From NCBI GenBank assembly GCA_022822305.1, contig JAJEBY010000007.1, positions 1-64,000 on the forward strand: DNA of 64,000 nucleotides, read 5' to 3'. Below the pieces are notes generated by a model. The model worked only from the letters and a program-made list of their open reading frames with translations. It had not been told where the DNA came from and ran no database searches. A program made the translations under genes and the position numbers. This document shows positions 45,924 to 55,676 of the stretch, one piece after another. How positions within the stretch are numbered: the first letter of the stretch is position 1; each line of letters opens with the position of its first letter. Source of the DNA: Anaerolineae bacterium (GTDB lineage Bacteria; Chloroflexota; Anaerolineae; Aggregatilineales; Phototrophicaceae).

Positions 45924-47294
45924 TTGGAATCCACCGCCAGCCCGACCCTTTCACTTGAGCAGCGCTATGGACGCCTGCTGAGTTGCAGCATGCCCTGTGG
46001 CGGCATCGACTTCGCGGGCTTCCTGGAGGCCGCGGGGGGGCAGCCGCGCTACTATTGGGAAAATAAACAGGATTCACTCGCCTTTGCCTGCGCTGGCACA
46101 GCCCTGGAACTGACCGCCTGGGGCGAGGATCGATTCAGCAAAATCGCCGCGGACGCGCGTCTGCTGTTTGCGGACGCGCTGGTGCGAGATGGCGGCAATG
46201 CGCTCGCGGGGCCGCGCCTGTTTGGCGGCTTCGCCTTCCGCGGTGACTTCGCGCCGGATAATACCTGGTCGATTTACGCGCCGGCCTGGTTCGTGCTGCC
46301 GCATTACCAGTTGGTCAGCATCGCCGGCCAAAAGTGGCTGACCATCAACACGCAGGCGCCGCGCGAGGAGCACCCGGCCTCGCTCATCAAAGATCTGCAG
46401 ACGGCGCTGCGTGCCAAAATCGCAGAATTGCAAGCGTCTCCCCCGTCGATATCCGAAGCGCGGCAAAGCGCGCTCAAGGATATCAACACTCCCATGAGCT
46501 ACCCCGCGTGGAAGGGCATGATCGAGCGCGCGACTGCGCGCATCCGCGCCGGGGCGTTGAACAAGGTTGTCTTGGCGCGGGCGGCCGAACTGCGCTTTGA
46601 AGCGCCCGTCAAGATCGTGCCGATTCTGCGACATCTGGCGGCGAACTATGGCGACTGCTATCGTTTCCTGTTCGAGCCGCGGCCGCATTACGCCTTTTAT
46701 GGCGCGTCGCCGGAGCTATTGGCGGACGTGCAGGGAAAACACATCCGGACAATGGCCTTGGCCGGCAGCATGGAACGCGGTGAGAACGCCGCCGCCGACA
46801 AGCGACTGGGCGAGGCCCTCCTGTCGAGCGCCAAAGACCGACACGAGCATCAGATCGTTGTCGACAAGATGCGCGATCGCCTGGCGCCATTGGCCGCGTC
46901 GCTGAAAATGCCGCCGCCGCAGCTGCTCAAGCTGCAGAACATCCAACATATCAATACACCGATCGCAGGACAGCTGAACCGGGAGCTGGGGATTTTGCCC
47001 CTGGTGCAAGCCCTGCACCCGACGCCCGCGCTGGGCGGCGATCCGCGCGCAACGGCGATGGCGTTCATCCGCGAACTGGAGCCGATACCGCGCGGGTGGT
47101 ACGGCGCGCCGGTCGGCTGGATTGATCGGGAGCTGGATGGTCAATTCACGGTGGCCATCCGCTCAGCAGTGGCGCAGGGCGCCCGCGCCTGGATTTATGC
47201 CGGCGGCGGCATCGTGGCCGAGAGCGAGCCGGAGAGCGAATGGGAAGAGACGGACTTGAAGTTCCGGCCGATGCTCAATGCGCATGCGAGTTGA
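45924..47294 (+). CDS. menF: Isochorismate synthase
   Basis: Mg-dependent chorismate-to-isochorismate isomerase of the anthranilate synthase I fold, 456 residues. The C-terminal chorismate-binding domain holds NKVVLARAAELRF, FYGASPELLADVQG, TMALAGSMERGENAAADKRL, ALHPTPALGGDPRATAMAFI, PRGWYGAPVGW and YAGGGIVAESEPESEWEET. The start appears to be TTG at 45924, with GGAG 6 bases upstream. It feeds menaquinone or, less likely here, a siderophore or salicylate; no other men gene is in the window. Confidence 0.93.
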   Translation: MESTASPTLSLEQRYGRLLSCSMPCGGIDFAGFLEAAGGQPRYYWENKQDSLAFACAGTALELTAWGEDRFSKIAADARLLFADALVRDGGNALAGPRLFGGFAFRGDFAPDNTWSIYAPAWFVLPHYQLVSIAGQKWLTINTQAPREEHPASLIKDLQTALRAKIAELQASPPSISEARQSALKDINTPMSYPAWKGMIERATARIRAGALNKVVLARAAELRFEAPVKIVPILRHLAANYGDCYRFLFEPRPHYAFYGASPELLADVQGKHIRTMALAGSMERGENAAADKRLGEALLSSAKDRHEHQIVVDKMRDRLAPLAASLKMPPPQLLKLQNIQHINTPIAGQLNRELGILPLVQALHPTPALGGDPRATAMAFIRELEPIPRGWYGAPVGWIDRELDGQFTVAIRSAVAQGARAWIYAGGGIVAESEPESEWEETDLKFRPMLNAHAS

Positions 47295-47322
47295 GATCGA
47301 CCGATTCGACCGCTTAAGACTG

Positions 47323-47428
47323 ATTTAACCACAGCCGCTCGGTGACAGCGAAAGGATCGGTCTCGCTCACACAAAATAAAAATCCAATTCAGATTTGATT
47401 CGTGTAGGGGCGACCAATCTGGTCCACC
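47323..47428. repeat. Partial 128-bp repeat and a degraded hairpin repeat
   Basis: ttaaccacagccgctcggtg to ctcacacaaaataaaa (47323-47390) is one end of the element at 35808. It is followed by tgtaggggcgaccaatctgg (47403-47422), a decayed hairpin. Another decayed stem lies at about 47453-47476. No gene is seen in 47295-47529. Confidence 0.6.
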
Positions 47429-47529
47429 GTTGTCGCGTTGGGATACGTTTGCGGGCGACTTGATAAGTCGGCCCCGCAAATCTCGACATGATTGGAGATG
47501 GAATTTGGCAGGATTATCAATATAGAGAG

Positions 47530-47967
47530 CTAGACTGCCAACGCCGCCGGTGGCGGCACGACGCCGATGGTCAGCAGGATATTGGCGTAAATGCGCTGCT
47601 CGCCGGTGGCGACGACCAGGCAGCAGCTATCGCCTTTGGCGGCATCATAGAAGGCGAAGCGCTCGAGCGGCTCCAGCGCCGGCTCGTCGCCCAGCAAGCG
47701 GCGGAAATCCGCATAGATGCCGGGCTCGGCGCCATCATCGCGCGCCATGACTCGAGCGGCTTCAATCGGCGTGACGCTGAGCAGGGCTTCCAGCACATCA
47801 GTCACGCTGACGATGCCGGGGGCCAGGTTGAGATAAACGCGCTCGGCCCGCGGATTGGCGTGGGTGGCGACGGGATAGTTGCCGTCGGGGATTAGTATGG
47901 TCGCGCCGTGGCCGGCTCTGCCCAGGGCGTTCAAGATTTGCGGATGAATCAGTTTGCCGTCAATCAT
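47530..47967 (-). CDS. RbsD/FucU family sugar mutarotase
   Basis: 145 residues. Members interconvert sugar anomers (ribose pyranase, fucose mutarotase). The N-terminal LIHPQILNALGRAGHGATIL and DGNYPVAT are the family signature, with the GHG histidine; the C-terminal TGEQRIYANILLTIGVV is also typical. GGAG lies 7 bases before the ATG. It follows the MOSC gene by 62 bp on the same strand. Ribose versus fucose cannot be decided. Confidence 0.88.
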   Translation of the reverse strand: MIDGKLIHPQILNALGRAGHGATILIPDGNYPVATHANPRAERVYLNLAPGIVSVTDVLEALLSVTPIEAARVMARDDGAEPGIYADFRRLLGDEPALEPLERFAFYDAAKGDSCCLVVATGEQRIYANILLTIGVVPPPAALAV

Positions 47968-48029
47968 CTGGATCTCCAGGGAATAGAATGCAAGCCGGGT
48001 GGCGCGCGACGCCGGCGATGCGGCGAGAT

Positions 48030-48566
48030 CTACAGTTTCTTTATCGAGTCGCCGACGCTGATGACGCCGTCCTGGATGACGCGCGCATAGACGCCGCGGC
48101 GGCGTTCACGCTTGCCGATATCGCTCATGACCCACTTGCGGGCGGGCGCGCCAAAGCGACGCGCGAATTTGCCACAGCCGGTGTGCGGCAATTGCGAAAT
48201 TTGCATGACAACCTCGCCGATTTGCAGCTTTGTGCCCGGCGGCAGGTTCGCCATCGAGATATCGAGATCGACGAAGAGCTGGTCGCCGGCGGCCGCCCAG
48301 CCGGATTTGTCCCCGGCCAGCAGCCCAATGACGCGGCTGTTCATCAGCGTGATCTGGGTATCCGGATCGGGATCGTCGCCCGCTCGGCTCAGCCAATTGT
48401 CGCCCTGCAAGCCCTCGGCCGCGGAGAAGCGGGCGCTTGGCAATTCTTCGCGTGTTTCACCGGTCGGGCGGCGCACGATCAGATCAACGCTGCCGTGATC
48501 CGCCGGCGAGGGATCAAGCTGGCCCCATGCCGCGTTAAGGTCCTCGAAGGATTTCGTCGCTTGCAT
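48030..48566 (-). CDS. MOSC domain-containing protein
   Basis: 178 residues from the ATG at 48566, which has GGAG upstream; a longer open frame to 48953 runs through a hairpin repeat and is rejected. The MOSC core is seen: PTGETREEL, LQGDNWLSR, ITLMNSRVIGLLAG, the conserved cysteine in LPHTGCGKFARRFG, and GVYARVIQDGVISVGDSI. MOSC proteins carry sulfur from the cysteine or act as molybdenum-cofactor reductases on N-hydroxylated compounds. The molybdenum hydroxylase at 21137 is a possible but distant partner. Confidence 0.88.
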   Translation of the reverse strand: MQATKSFEDLNAAWGQLDPSPADHGSVDLIVRRPTGETREELPSARFSAAEGLQGDNWLSRAGDDPDPDTQITLMNSRVIGLLAGDKSGWAAAGDQLFVDLDISMANLPPGTKLQIGEVVMQISQLPHTGCGKFARRFGAPARKWVMSDIGKRERRRGVYARVIQDGVISVGDSIKKL

Positions 48567-48668
48567 TATCCGCTCCAGGTATCCGACTGTCTGTTGACGC
48601 CCCAATTTATACCAAGAAAAGGGCGTCGGCGCAGGGGCGGGATCATCAACCGCCGAGGTCACGGAAGC

Positions 48669-48730
48669 AATTGCAAGTGAGTCATGCAAAAAATAAAGGG
48701 ACATTGTAGGGGCGTCTCGCTGAGACGCCC
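48669..48730. repeat. Hairpin repeat with 128-bp-repeat end
   Basis: ttgcaagtgagtcatgcaaaa (48670-48690) matches an end of the 721 element. It is followed by ttgtaggggcgtctcgctgagacgccc (48704-48730), identical in its stem to 25501-25525. The remaining spacer to 48981 contains no supported gene. Confidence 0.75.
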
Positions 48731-48981
48731 AAGTGACGCGGCTGGGAAAGAGGGCGTAACAGCAAAACGCTCCTGGGCTGCTAGTTTGACAAATCAAGCT
48801 ATGCGCCGATTGCCAATCGAATTCGGGCTGTGGAGAGGCAAATGTAAAGGAAGTGAAACTCGAATGTAAAATTTCTGTTGGCTCTGGTGGAAATCGTTGC
48901 CAGCGCCATGCGTATCCCATTACGGTAGGGCGAGTGTTTAATGTCATACACACTTGTCGATTAACTTAAGGAGTTCAACTC

Positions 48982-50013
48982 ATGCTGCGGATAGCAGTAA
49001 TCGCACTTGCAATGGTTATGGCCGCCTTGCCTGCGTCGGCGGATGGGCATGACAGCACCATCGCCGATATCGTGGTAGCGGCCGCTCAAGCCGAAGAAGC
49101 TGAATTTACAACGCTGTTGGCGGCTGTAAGAGCGGCTGACCCCGGTATATTGGAAGCGCTCTCGAATCCGGATGCGGAATTGACGGTCTTCGCGCCGACG
49201 GACGCCGCCTTCGCCGCATTAGCGGAAGCGCTGGGCGCGGAAGCCTTCAACGGGATTCTTTCGGAAGAAGGCACGCCGAGGCTCAATGAAATCCTCCTCT
49301 ATCATGTCGTGTCCGGGGCGGTCGGTTCGGCGGATGTTGTTGCCGGATTGAGCGCAGCGGAAGCGGACGACATGGGGCATGTCAGCTTCCCGGTAGTGAC
49401 CATGAGCGGACAAGCTTTTGATGTGGCGGGCGCGCTGGGCGACGATGGCCTCGATCTCGCGGCCGGGATCACGGTTGCCGAAGCCAACCTCGTGCTCGAG
49501 ATGCTGGATATCGAAGCCAGCAACGGCGTCATTCATGTGATAGACGCCGTCATCGTGCCAGAGCTGCGGACAATCGCAGACATCGTTGTTGAGCTGGCGA
49601 GCGCGGAAGAGCCGGAATTCACCACGCTGTTGACGGCGGTTGGCGCGGCCGATCCCGCAGTGCTGGAATTGCTGGCTGATCCAGGCGCGGAGCTGACCGT
49701 TTTTGCGCCGGTGGATGCCGCATTTGCGGCCGTGGAAGGCTTGGAGGAAATCGTCGCGGACACGGGCTTGCTCACGGCAATCTTGCAATATCATGTCTTC
49801 CCGGGCACGGTATACAGTTTCCAGATTGGCGGATTGGTCGATGATATGGGGCAAGCGTCGATCGGGATGGCCAACGGTTCTGAAGCGACAGTGACGGTGT
49901 CGGATATGGGTGTAATGATTGACAGCGCCAACATCATTCTGGAGTTGGTGGACATTGAAGCGAGCAATGGCGTGATTCACGTGATTGACGCCGTCATCGT
50001 GCCGATGTCCTGA
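48982..50013 (+). CDS. Exported protein with two fasciclin (FAS1) domains
   Basis: 343 residues. A short signal peptide (MLRIAVIALAMVMAALPASA) is followed by two FAS1 domains, about residues 27-195 and 200-343. Each opens TIADIVV.., contains ELTVFAP(T/V)DAAFAA and ends with IEASNGVIHVIDAVIVP. The repeated wording at protein and DNA level indicates internal duplication. FAS1 proteins usually mediate surface adhesion. AAGGAG lies 7 bases before the ATG, and a strong terminator follows. Confidence 0.94.
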   Translation: MLRIAVIALAMVMAALPASADGHDSTIADIVVAAAQAEEAEFTTLLAAVRAADPGILEALSNPDAELTVFAPTDAAFAALAEALGAEAFNGILSEEGTPRLNEILLYHVVSGAVGSADVVAGLSAAEADDMGHVSFPVVTMSGQAFDVAGALGDDGLDLAAGITVAEANLVLEMLDIEASNGVIHVIDAVIVPELRTIADIVVELASAEEPEFTTLLTAVGAADPAVLELLADPGAELTVFAPVDAAFAAVEGLEEIVADTGLLTAILQYHVFPGTVYSFQIGGLVDDMGQASIGMANGSEATVTVSDMGVMIDSANIILELVDIEASNGVIHVIDAVIVPMS

Positions 50014-50063
50014 CGCTTGCGGAGGGTCAAACACCTCACTGACAAGCGCCACATCGTTGAGTT

Positions 50064-50095
50064 GCCCCCGCCGCCTGGCGGGGGCTTGCTTTTTT
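50064..50095 (+). terminator. Rho-independent terminator after the fasciclin gene
   Basis: CCCCCGCC (50065-50072), loop GCCT, GGCGGGGG (50077-50084), then CTTGCTTTTTT. Perfect 8-bp GC stem with a U tract. Confidence 0.88.
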
Positions 50096-50270
50096 CCGGC
50101 TGGGCTTGTCGTGATTTGCCCAATGCCGAGCAGCCGTCCGGGGTGGTTGAGGCGATGCGCGGCAAGGGCTGATCGTCGCTTTGCGGATGGGGAGAACACT
50201 TTGACATTGGCTACTATTGGATAAAATGGTAGGGACAGGTTTGATACTCAAATCATGAACGGGGTTGGAC

Positions 50271-51482
50271 ATGGCAAAGACAACGATTAGAACTCTAGTC
50301 GCAGTTGTTGCGCTCTACGTTTTAATGCTGCCGACGCAGACCGTGCTCGCGAACGAGATCAAGGTGGACGACCGCTGCACCCTGATCGAAGCCATTGGAT
50401 CGGCGAATAACGATTCTTCAAAGGCGCGCTGCGAGACCGGCTGGCGGGACGACATTATCATCCTGCAGAAGAACATTACCATGGAAGAGGAATTGCCCGC
50501 CATCAAGTCCAATATCACGATAGAGGGCAATGGGTATGCCATTTTCGTGAAGCAGAGAGATCCGGCATTCACGATCAAATACGGTGAACTCACCATCAGG
50601 AATTTGCGGGTGAAATTCAGAGGCCCAAATCGGTCTGGTCCTACGGTAGAAATCAGACACGGTTCCATAACGATCATCAACAGCAAGATACAAAACTGCA
50701 GCGGCAAATTCGTGATCGAAGAGAGCCAGGGCGCGGTGATAGGCGATGACTATATCTGCGGATACAAGCCGGAAACGGTGAATAGTTGGTTTGCCGCCGC
50801 GCCTGCATCGGCGGCGCCAGCGCCAGACCCAGAGCCTGCGTATCCTCCCACCTGCCAAAACCTGCCCGGCCACGTCGCTTCGGTGACAGCCAGATATGGC
50901 ATAGGGAGCGGCGTAGAGTGTCGACAAGTCGATGGGACAGGCATCGGCAATCAGTCGGTGCTCGATGCCGGCTTCATTGCTGCGGTGGATGTTTGGGGCT
51001 ATGTTGAGCAAGGCGTGGAGTTGTGCTTTCCGCAGCCGGGCGCCGTCATTCTGCTGGATGCCTCAACGGCGCCGCGCAGCGTGATTCCAATGGATGCCTA
51101 TGCCATAAACGGCACAACCTGCGTCGCGCTGGATCGCCCCGGCACAGTCGTGCTGATGCCCGGGCAATCGCCGCCGCGTGAAGCGCCTGCGACAACGCCG
51201 GTGGAAACCGTCGCCGTGGTTGAAGAAACGGCTGCGGTCGCCGATGTGGCCGTCGCCGTTGAACAGCCGCCAACGGGGCAATGTCAAGTGACCTTGACCG
51301 GCCACCTGCGACACCGGGCGGCGCCCGCGATGGGCGACAACATCATCGGCTACGTCGCCCGCGGGACGACGCTGACGCGCTTGTCCAGCACGCTGTATTG
51401 GATTCAGGTCGAATACCGAGGCCTGGTCGGCTGGATCATTGACAGCCCGCGTTACATTGCCTATTCGGGCGATTGCGGCTAA
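50271..51482 (+). CDS. Exported protein with beta-helix-like N-terminus and SH3-like C-terminus
   Basis: 403 residues. A signal peptide (TTIRTLVAVVALYVLMLPTQ) is followed by residues about 30-175 in which short strands of the pectate-lyase or CSLREAI type recur (RCTLIEAIGSANNDSSKARC, ITIEGNGYAIFV, LTIRNLRVKF). A proline/alanine linker follows, then a middle module with cysteines and a C-terminal bacterial SH3-like module (QVTLTGHLRHRAAPAMGDNI, IQVEYRGLVGWI). It is likely surface-exposed. The ATG at 50271 is preferred to a TTG two codons earlier. Its stop overlaps the stop of glcF. Confidence 0.75.
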   Translation: MAKTTIRTLVAVVALYVLMLPTQTVLANEIKVDDRCTLIEAIGSANNDSSKARCETGWRDDIIILQKNITMEEELPAIKSNITIEGNGYAIFVKQRDPAFTIKYGELTIRNLRVKFRGPNRSGPTVEIRHGSITIINSKIQNCSGKFVIEESQGAVIGDDYICGYKPETVNSWFAAAPASAAPAPDPEPAYPPTCQNLPGHVASVTARYGIGSGVECRQVDGTGIGNQSVLDAGFIAAVDVWGYVEQGVELCFPQPGAVILLDASTAPRSVIPMDAYAINGTTCVALDRPGTVVLMPGQSPPREAPATTPVETVAVVEETAAVADVAVAVEQPPTGQCQVTLTGHLRHRAAPAMGDNIIGYVARGTTLTRLSSTLYWIQVEYRGLVGWIIDSPRYIAYSGDCG

Positions 51483-52735
51483 TCGCCCTCGCTGTAAGCC
51501 TGATGCAATAGTTGTGCAAGGTGCATCACCGGCCGATCGTCGCCGACGAAATTCAGATGCGCGCGCATTTGCGTGATGCAGCCGATATTGCCGGAGACGA
51601 TGACATCCGGTTCGGCGGCGAGGATGGCGGCGACCTTGCGCTTTCCCAGTTCGGCGGCGATGCTCGGTTGATCGATGTTATAGGTGCCGGCTGATCCGCA
51701 GCACATGCCGGCATCGGCGATATTGACCAGGCGCAAATTGGGGACTTGCCGCAGCAGCGCGCGCGGCTCGGCCTGATGGCCTTGCGCATGCAGCAAGTGG
51801 CAGGCGTCTTGATAGGCGACGACGCGCTCTTCGGCAAATCCCGGCGGCGGGCGCAATCCGATCGAAGCCAGATAGGCGCTGAAATCCATGACCAGCCGCG
51901 AGAACGCCCGGGCGCGTTCAGCATCCGCTTCACCCTTGAACAGCAATTCGTAATCGTTCATGCCGGAGCCGCAGCCGGCCGCGGTGGTGATGATGGCGTC
52001 GATATCATCGGGCATGAGCGGGAAGTTGCCACGGGCGAGCTGGCGCGCCTGATCCTCGGCGCCGACATGTAAGAGAATTGAGCCGCAGCAGCTTTGTCCG
52101 CGCGGGATATGCACCTCGATGCCGTTGGCCGCGAGGACGTGGGCGGCGGCGTGGCTGATTGCCGGCGCCAGCACCTGCTGCGCGCAGCCCAGGAGCAGCC
52201 CCACTTTGCCGCGTCTCTCGCCGACAGCAGGCAGGACGGCCGGCAGCGGCATCGGGGCCGGCAGCGACTCGGGCAAGAGGCTCAGCATGGCGCCGAAGGC
52301 ATCGGGCAGCAGCGTGGCGAAGGCTCTGCCGATTTTGCCGCCGCGGATGGCCAGCCGGAAGCGCTGCGGATAAGGCAAGGTCTCGCAGACCAGCTTGCGC
52401 GTCACGGCATCGGTCAGGGAACGCGACCGCTCGGCTTCTTGCAGCGCGCGGTAACTCACCAGCAAGTCGCCGTATTCGACGCCCGAGGGGCAAGCCGGCA
52501 CACAAGCCATACAACCCAGGCAGCGGTCGATATAGGGTTGCGCCTCGTCAGCCTCGATACGCGCTTCCAGCACATTTTTCATCAGGTAGATGCGTCCGCG
52601 CGGCGAATCCATCTCCTCGCCCAGCAGGTCATAGGTTGGGCAGGCCGCCAGACAAAAGCCGCAATGCACGCATTTCTCGATGGGCTCCAGCATTTCGGGC
52701 GCTCGCAGCGCGTCAAGTTCTATTTGATGTCGCAT
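51479..52735 (-). CDS. glcF: Glycolate oxidase iron-sulfur subunit
   Basis: 418 residues. Two 4Fe-4S ferredoxin motifs lie at the N-terminus (CVHCGFCLAACPTYDLLG and CLGCMACVPACPSGVEYG), followed by two CCG domains (QSCCGSILLHVGAEDQA; GMCCGSAGTYN). It transfers electrons from the GlcD flavin to the quinone pool. It is separated from glcE by 281 bp of repeat-bearing spacer but is in the same orientation and order (D-E-F). Confidence 0.94.
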   Translation of the reverse strand: MRHQIELDALRAPEMLEPIEKCVHCGFCLAACPTYDLLGEEMDSPRGRIYLMKNVLEARIEADEAQPYIDRCLGCMACVPACPSGVEYGDLLVSYRALQEAERSRSLTDAVTRKLVCETLPYPQRFRLAIRGGKIGRAFATLLPDAFGAMLSLLPESLPAPMPLPAVLPAVGERRGKVGLLLGCAQQVLAPAISHAAAHVLAANGIEVHIPRGQSCCGSILLHVGAEDQARQLARGNFPLMPDDIDAIITTAAGCGSGMNDYELLFKGEADAERARAFSRLVMDFSAYLASIGLRPPPGFAEERVVAYQDACHLLHAQGHQAEPRALLRQVPNLRLVNIADAGMCCGSAGTYNIDQPSIAAELGKRKVAAILAAEPDVIVSGNIGCITQMRAHLNFVGDDRPVMHLAQLLHQAYSEGD

Positions 52736-52799
52736 TGGATTCTCTCATCGTCGGGAATCAGATGTTGCGCCTGTCTGAAGACTCCAGCATATGCAAGTA

Positions 52800-53010
52800 A
52801 GTAGTGAGAGTCTTTAAGGCTTGTCCGCTATTGTGACAAAATCGCCAATCATCACTCGTTTCAATAGGGTTGGGAAGCGTTGCCCAGTCAAAATCTGCAT
52901 CATTCCTGCTGATTTTCGCGCTTTAGGCCGGTTGTAGGGGCGACTCGGTGAGTCGCCCTCTGCCCCTGCAACTGTAGTGATCCTTTTGCATGACTAACTT
53001 GCGCTTGCAT
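52800..53010. repeat. Repeat spacer between glcE and glcF
   Basis: Contains atgcaagtaagtagtgag (52791) and ttgcatgactaacttgcg (52987), both related to the 721 element; ggcttgtccgctattg (52819), the start of the composite cassette; and a perfect hairpin ttgtaggggcgactcggtgagtcgccc (52932-52958). No gene is seen. Confidence 0.7.
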
Positions 53011-53016
53011 CTACTA

Positions 53017-54081
53017 TCATACGAATTTGTTCATCGGATCGAGCACTTGCTTGACCCGCGCCGCCAAGCTGACTTCCAGCGGCATTCCCAGCAGGGGCGA
53101 ACTTGCCGCGCCGCGAATACATAATCCGCGCAGCCCTTGCTCGAGCAGCAGGGCATCCAGCATTTTGAGGTCATCAGTCGCCACCCAAGCCAGGTTGCCG
53201 CCGATGCTGTAACGCCGCTTCAAGTGGCTGACGCGCGCATCCAGGCCGGGTATCTGCTTCGGCGCCAGCGCCACCTTGACCAGATAGTCGCCGGTCAAGC
53301 CCGCCAGCGGCTGCCAGGCGGCGTTCACGTCATCGCCTTCACCGCCGTCGAGCCCGGCGGTATCGGCGCGCAGGCTCTCTTGTAGCGCGAGAATGCGGCT
53401 CGGCAGCGTATCTTCGAATCCTGCGAGACAGAGCAGCAGCGACCAGCCCGCGTCCGCCGGCGCGAATTCCAGCGCATCCAGCTCGTAGATGTTCTGATTG
53501 AGATAATAGACCGCATCCAGGATATCCGGCAGCGCCGCGTAACGCAGGCGCAGCGCCCGATGCTGCGGAGGTTCCGGGAAGACCTTGAATGTCAGCTCGG
53601 TCATGATGGCGTAGTGCCCCAGGCTGCCGACAAGGAACTTGCTGAGATCGAAGCCGGCGGCGTTCTTGACCACCTTGCCGCCGACGCGGAAGGCGCGCCC
53701 CAGTCCATCGACCACGCGCGCGCCCAGGATGAAATCGCGGATGCCGCCATAACGATAGCGCCGCGCGCCGGATAGATTGGCGGCCACTGTACCGCCGATG
53801 GTGGAGGAATTCGGCAGCAGCGGATCAAAGGGCAGGTATTGTCCGTGGCGTTTGAGTTCCGCGGCAATGACGCTTACGGGTGTGCCGGCGCCCGCGGTCA
53901 GCGTGAATTCCTGCGGCTGATATTCGATGATGCCGCAAAAGCCGCCGGCGCCCGCCAAAGCGGCGTCGCCCGCGCCATGATGCAAGGCCGGCTTGCTGCC
54001 ATTGCCGACAACATGGATGCGATCATGCGCTTTGACCAAGGCCTGCAGTTCGCCGATTGATGCCGGTACGTTCGCATTCAT
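53017..54081 (-). CDS. glcE: Glycolate oxidase FAD-binding subunit
   Basis: 354 residues with a PCMH-type FAD domain: [56 protein letters not shown] and [20 protein letters not shown]. This is shorter than GlcD and lacks its C-terminal oxidase domain, as expected for GlcE. It overlaps glcD by 4 bp (ATGA). Confidence 0.93.
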   Translation of the reverse strand: MNANVPASIGELQALVKAHDRIHVVGNGSKPALHHGAGDAALAGAGGFCGIIEYQPQEFTLTAGAGTPVSVIAAELKRHGQYLPFDPLLPNSSTIGGTVAANLSGARRYRYGGIRDFILGARVVDGLGRAFRVGGKVVKNAAGFDLSKFLVGSLGHYAIMTELTFKVFPEPPQHRALRLRYAALPDILDAVYYLNQNIYELDALEFAPADAGWSLLLCLAGFEDTLPSRILALQESLRADTAGLDGGEGDDVNAAWQPLAGLTGDYLVKVALAPKQIPGLDARVSHLKRRYSIGGNLAWVATDDLKMLDALLLEQGLRGLCIRGAASSPLLGMPLEVSLAARVKQVLDPMNKFV

Positions 54082-55538
54082 TCGCGCGATATCACTCCTT
54101 GTTTTTCCAAGGGGTGCAAGCCATGCTGCTGCAAAGCCGGCGCTTCGACGCCGGGGAACATCTTGCCGCGGTTGGCGATTTCCTTGGGATCAATGGCCCG
54201 CCGCAGCGCCATCATGATCTCCAGTTCCTGATCCGAGAACATGGCGGGCATGTAATCGCGTTTTTCCATGCCGATGCCGTGCTCGCCGGTGATGGAACCG
54301 CCGAGATCGACGCACATGGCCAGGATCTCGCCCGCGAGCGCCTCAGCGCGTTCCAGCGCTCCCGCTTCGCGACCGTCATACAGTATCAAGGGATGCAGGT
54401 TGCCGTCGCCGGCGTGGAAGACGTTGGCGACATCAAGCCCGTATTTGCTTTTGATCGCATCAATCTCTTGCAGCGCTTCGCCCAGACGGCTGCGGGGGAC
54501 CACGCCGTCTTGCACGATGAAATCGGGGCTGAGCCGACCGACAGCCGAAAATGCGCTCTTGCGGCCTTTCCAGATGCGCGCGCGTTCCTCTTCGCTCTGC
54601 GCCACGCGGACTTCGAAAGCGCCCGATTCTTCGATGACCCCCTGCAATTGCGCGAATTCGGCTTCGACTTGCAGGGCTTCGCCTTCCAATTCGACGATCA
54701 ACAGCGCTTCGGCATCGGGCGGATAACCGGCCGCCACCGCTGCCTCGGCCGCTTTGATCGAGAGGCGGTCCATGATTTCCATGGCGCCGGGCAGCAAGCC
54801 CGATGCCACCACCATCGACACCGCATCGCCGGCGCGTCCCAAATTGTCGTAAGCGGCCAGGACCGTGCGATAAAGTTGCGGGGCGGGCATCAGGCGCAGC
54901 GTGATTTCCAGCGCGATGCCGAAGAGACCTTCCGAGCCGACGAAGAGACCGACCAGATCGGGTCCGATGCCGACGCCGTCGAGGCTCTCGCTACCGAATT
55001 GCGTCACCGTGCCATCGGCCAGGACCACTTTCATGCCCAGCACGTGATTGCTGGTCATGCCGTATTTGAGGCAATGAGCGCCGCCGCTGTTAAAAGCGAT
55101 GTTGCCGCCGATGGTGCAGATCGATTGGCTGGAAGGATCGGGCGCGTAATACAAGCCGTATGGCTCGACGGCATGGGTGATATGCAAATTGATCACGCCC
55201 GGCTCAACGACGGCAATGCGTCCCCGCGGATCAATGCGCTTGATGCGGTTCATGCGATTCAAACCGATGATCAAGCCGTCCGCGATCGGCAGCGAGCCGC
55301 CGGACAAGCTGGTGCCGCTGCCGCGCGCCACGAATGGTACCTCCATTTGATGGCAGAGGCGCACGGTGGAGATGATCTCGTCTTCATCCACCGGCAATGC
55401 CACCGCGCCCGGCTTGGTCTGGAATGCGGTCAAGCCATCCGATTCGTAGGGCAGCAACTGGACGTCGCGGGTCAGCAGGCGCTCGGCGGGATAGATCTGC
55501 TGCAGGGCTTGGATGAAGGGGTGGTTCATGGAGGTCAA
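54078..55538 (-). CDS. glcD: Glycolate oxidase subunit GlcD (FAD-linked oxidase)
   Basis: Catalytic subunit oxidising glycolate (or D-lactate) to the keto acid, 486 residues. The FAD domain holds [40 protein letters not shown] and [16 protein letters not shown]. The C-terminal oxidase domain ends [20 protein letters not shown] and [10 protein letters not shown]-lactate dehydrogenase is the main alternative, but the glcE and glcF neighbours favour glycolate. Confidence 0.94.
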   Translation of the reverse strand: MTSMNHPFIQALQQIYPAERLLTRDVQLLPYESDGLTAFQTKPGAVALPVDEDEIISTVRLCHQMEVPFVARGSGTSLSGGSLPIADGLIIGLNRMNRIKRIDPRGRIAVVEPGVINLHITHAVEPYGLYYAPDPSSQSICTIGGNIAFNSGGAHCLKYGMTSNHVLGMKVVLADGTVTQFGSESLDGVGIGPDLVGLFVGSEGLFGIALEITLRLMPAPQLYRTVLAAYDNLGRAGDAVSMVVASGLLPGAMEIMDRLSIKAAEAAVAAGYPPDAEALLIVELEGEALQVEAEFAQLQGVIEESGAFEVRVAQSEEERARIWKGRKSAFSAVGRLSPDFIVQDGVVPRSRLGEALQEIDAIKSKYGLDVANVFHAGDGNLHPLILYDGREAGALERAEALAGEILAMCVDLGGSITGEHGIGMEKRDYMPAMFSDQELEIMMALRRAIDPKEIANRGKMFPGVEAPALQQHGLHPLEKQGVISRE

Positions 55539-55540
55539 CC

Positions 55541-55671
55541 CCCCTCTAAATCTCCCCCCATTGCATTGGGGGGAGACTTCTGCAAGCTGCCGTAGTTGGC
55601 GATTAGCATAGAAAATCCAGCGTATGCGCTCCCCTCTCCATTGCGATGGGGAGGGGTCGGGGGAGGGGTTG
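55541..55671. repeat. Two GC-rich palindromic repeats between coxG and glcD
   Basis: ccctctaaatctccccccat with ttggggggagac (55542-55578), and ctcccctctccattgcgatg with gggaggggtcgggggagggg (55629-55670). The second ends 6 bp before the coxG stop, so it abuts the coding region. Confidence 0.75.
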
Positions 55672-55676
55672 GCTAG

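Noticed and set aside
48567..48953. 129-codon N-terminal extension of the MOSC protein
   Set aside because: It translates a hairpin repeat and spacer sequence; the ATG at 48566 has a ribosome site and gives the normal length.
54057..55595. 512-codon open frame on the plus strand
   Set aside because: Antisense to glcD and runs into a repeat at its end.
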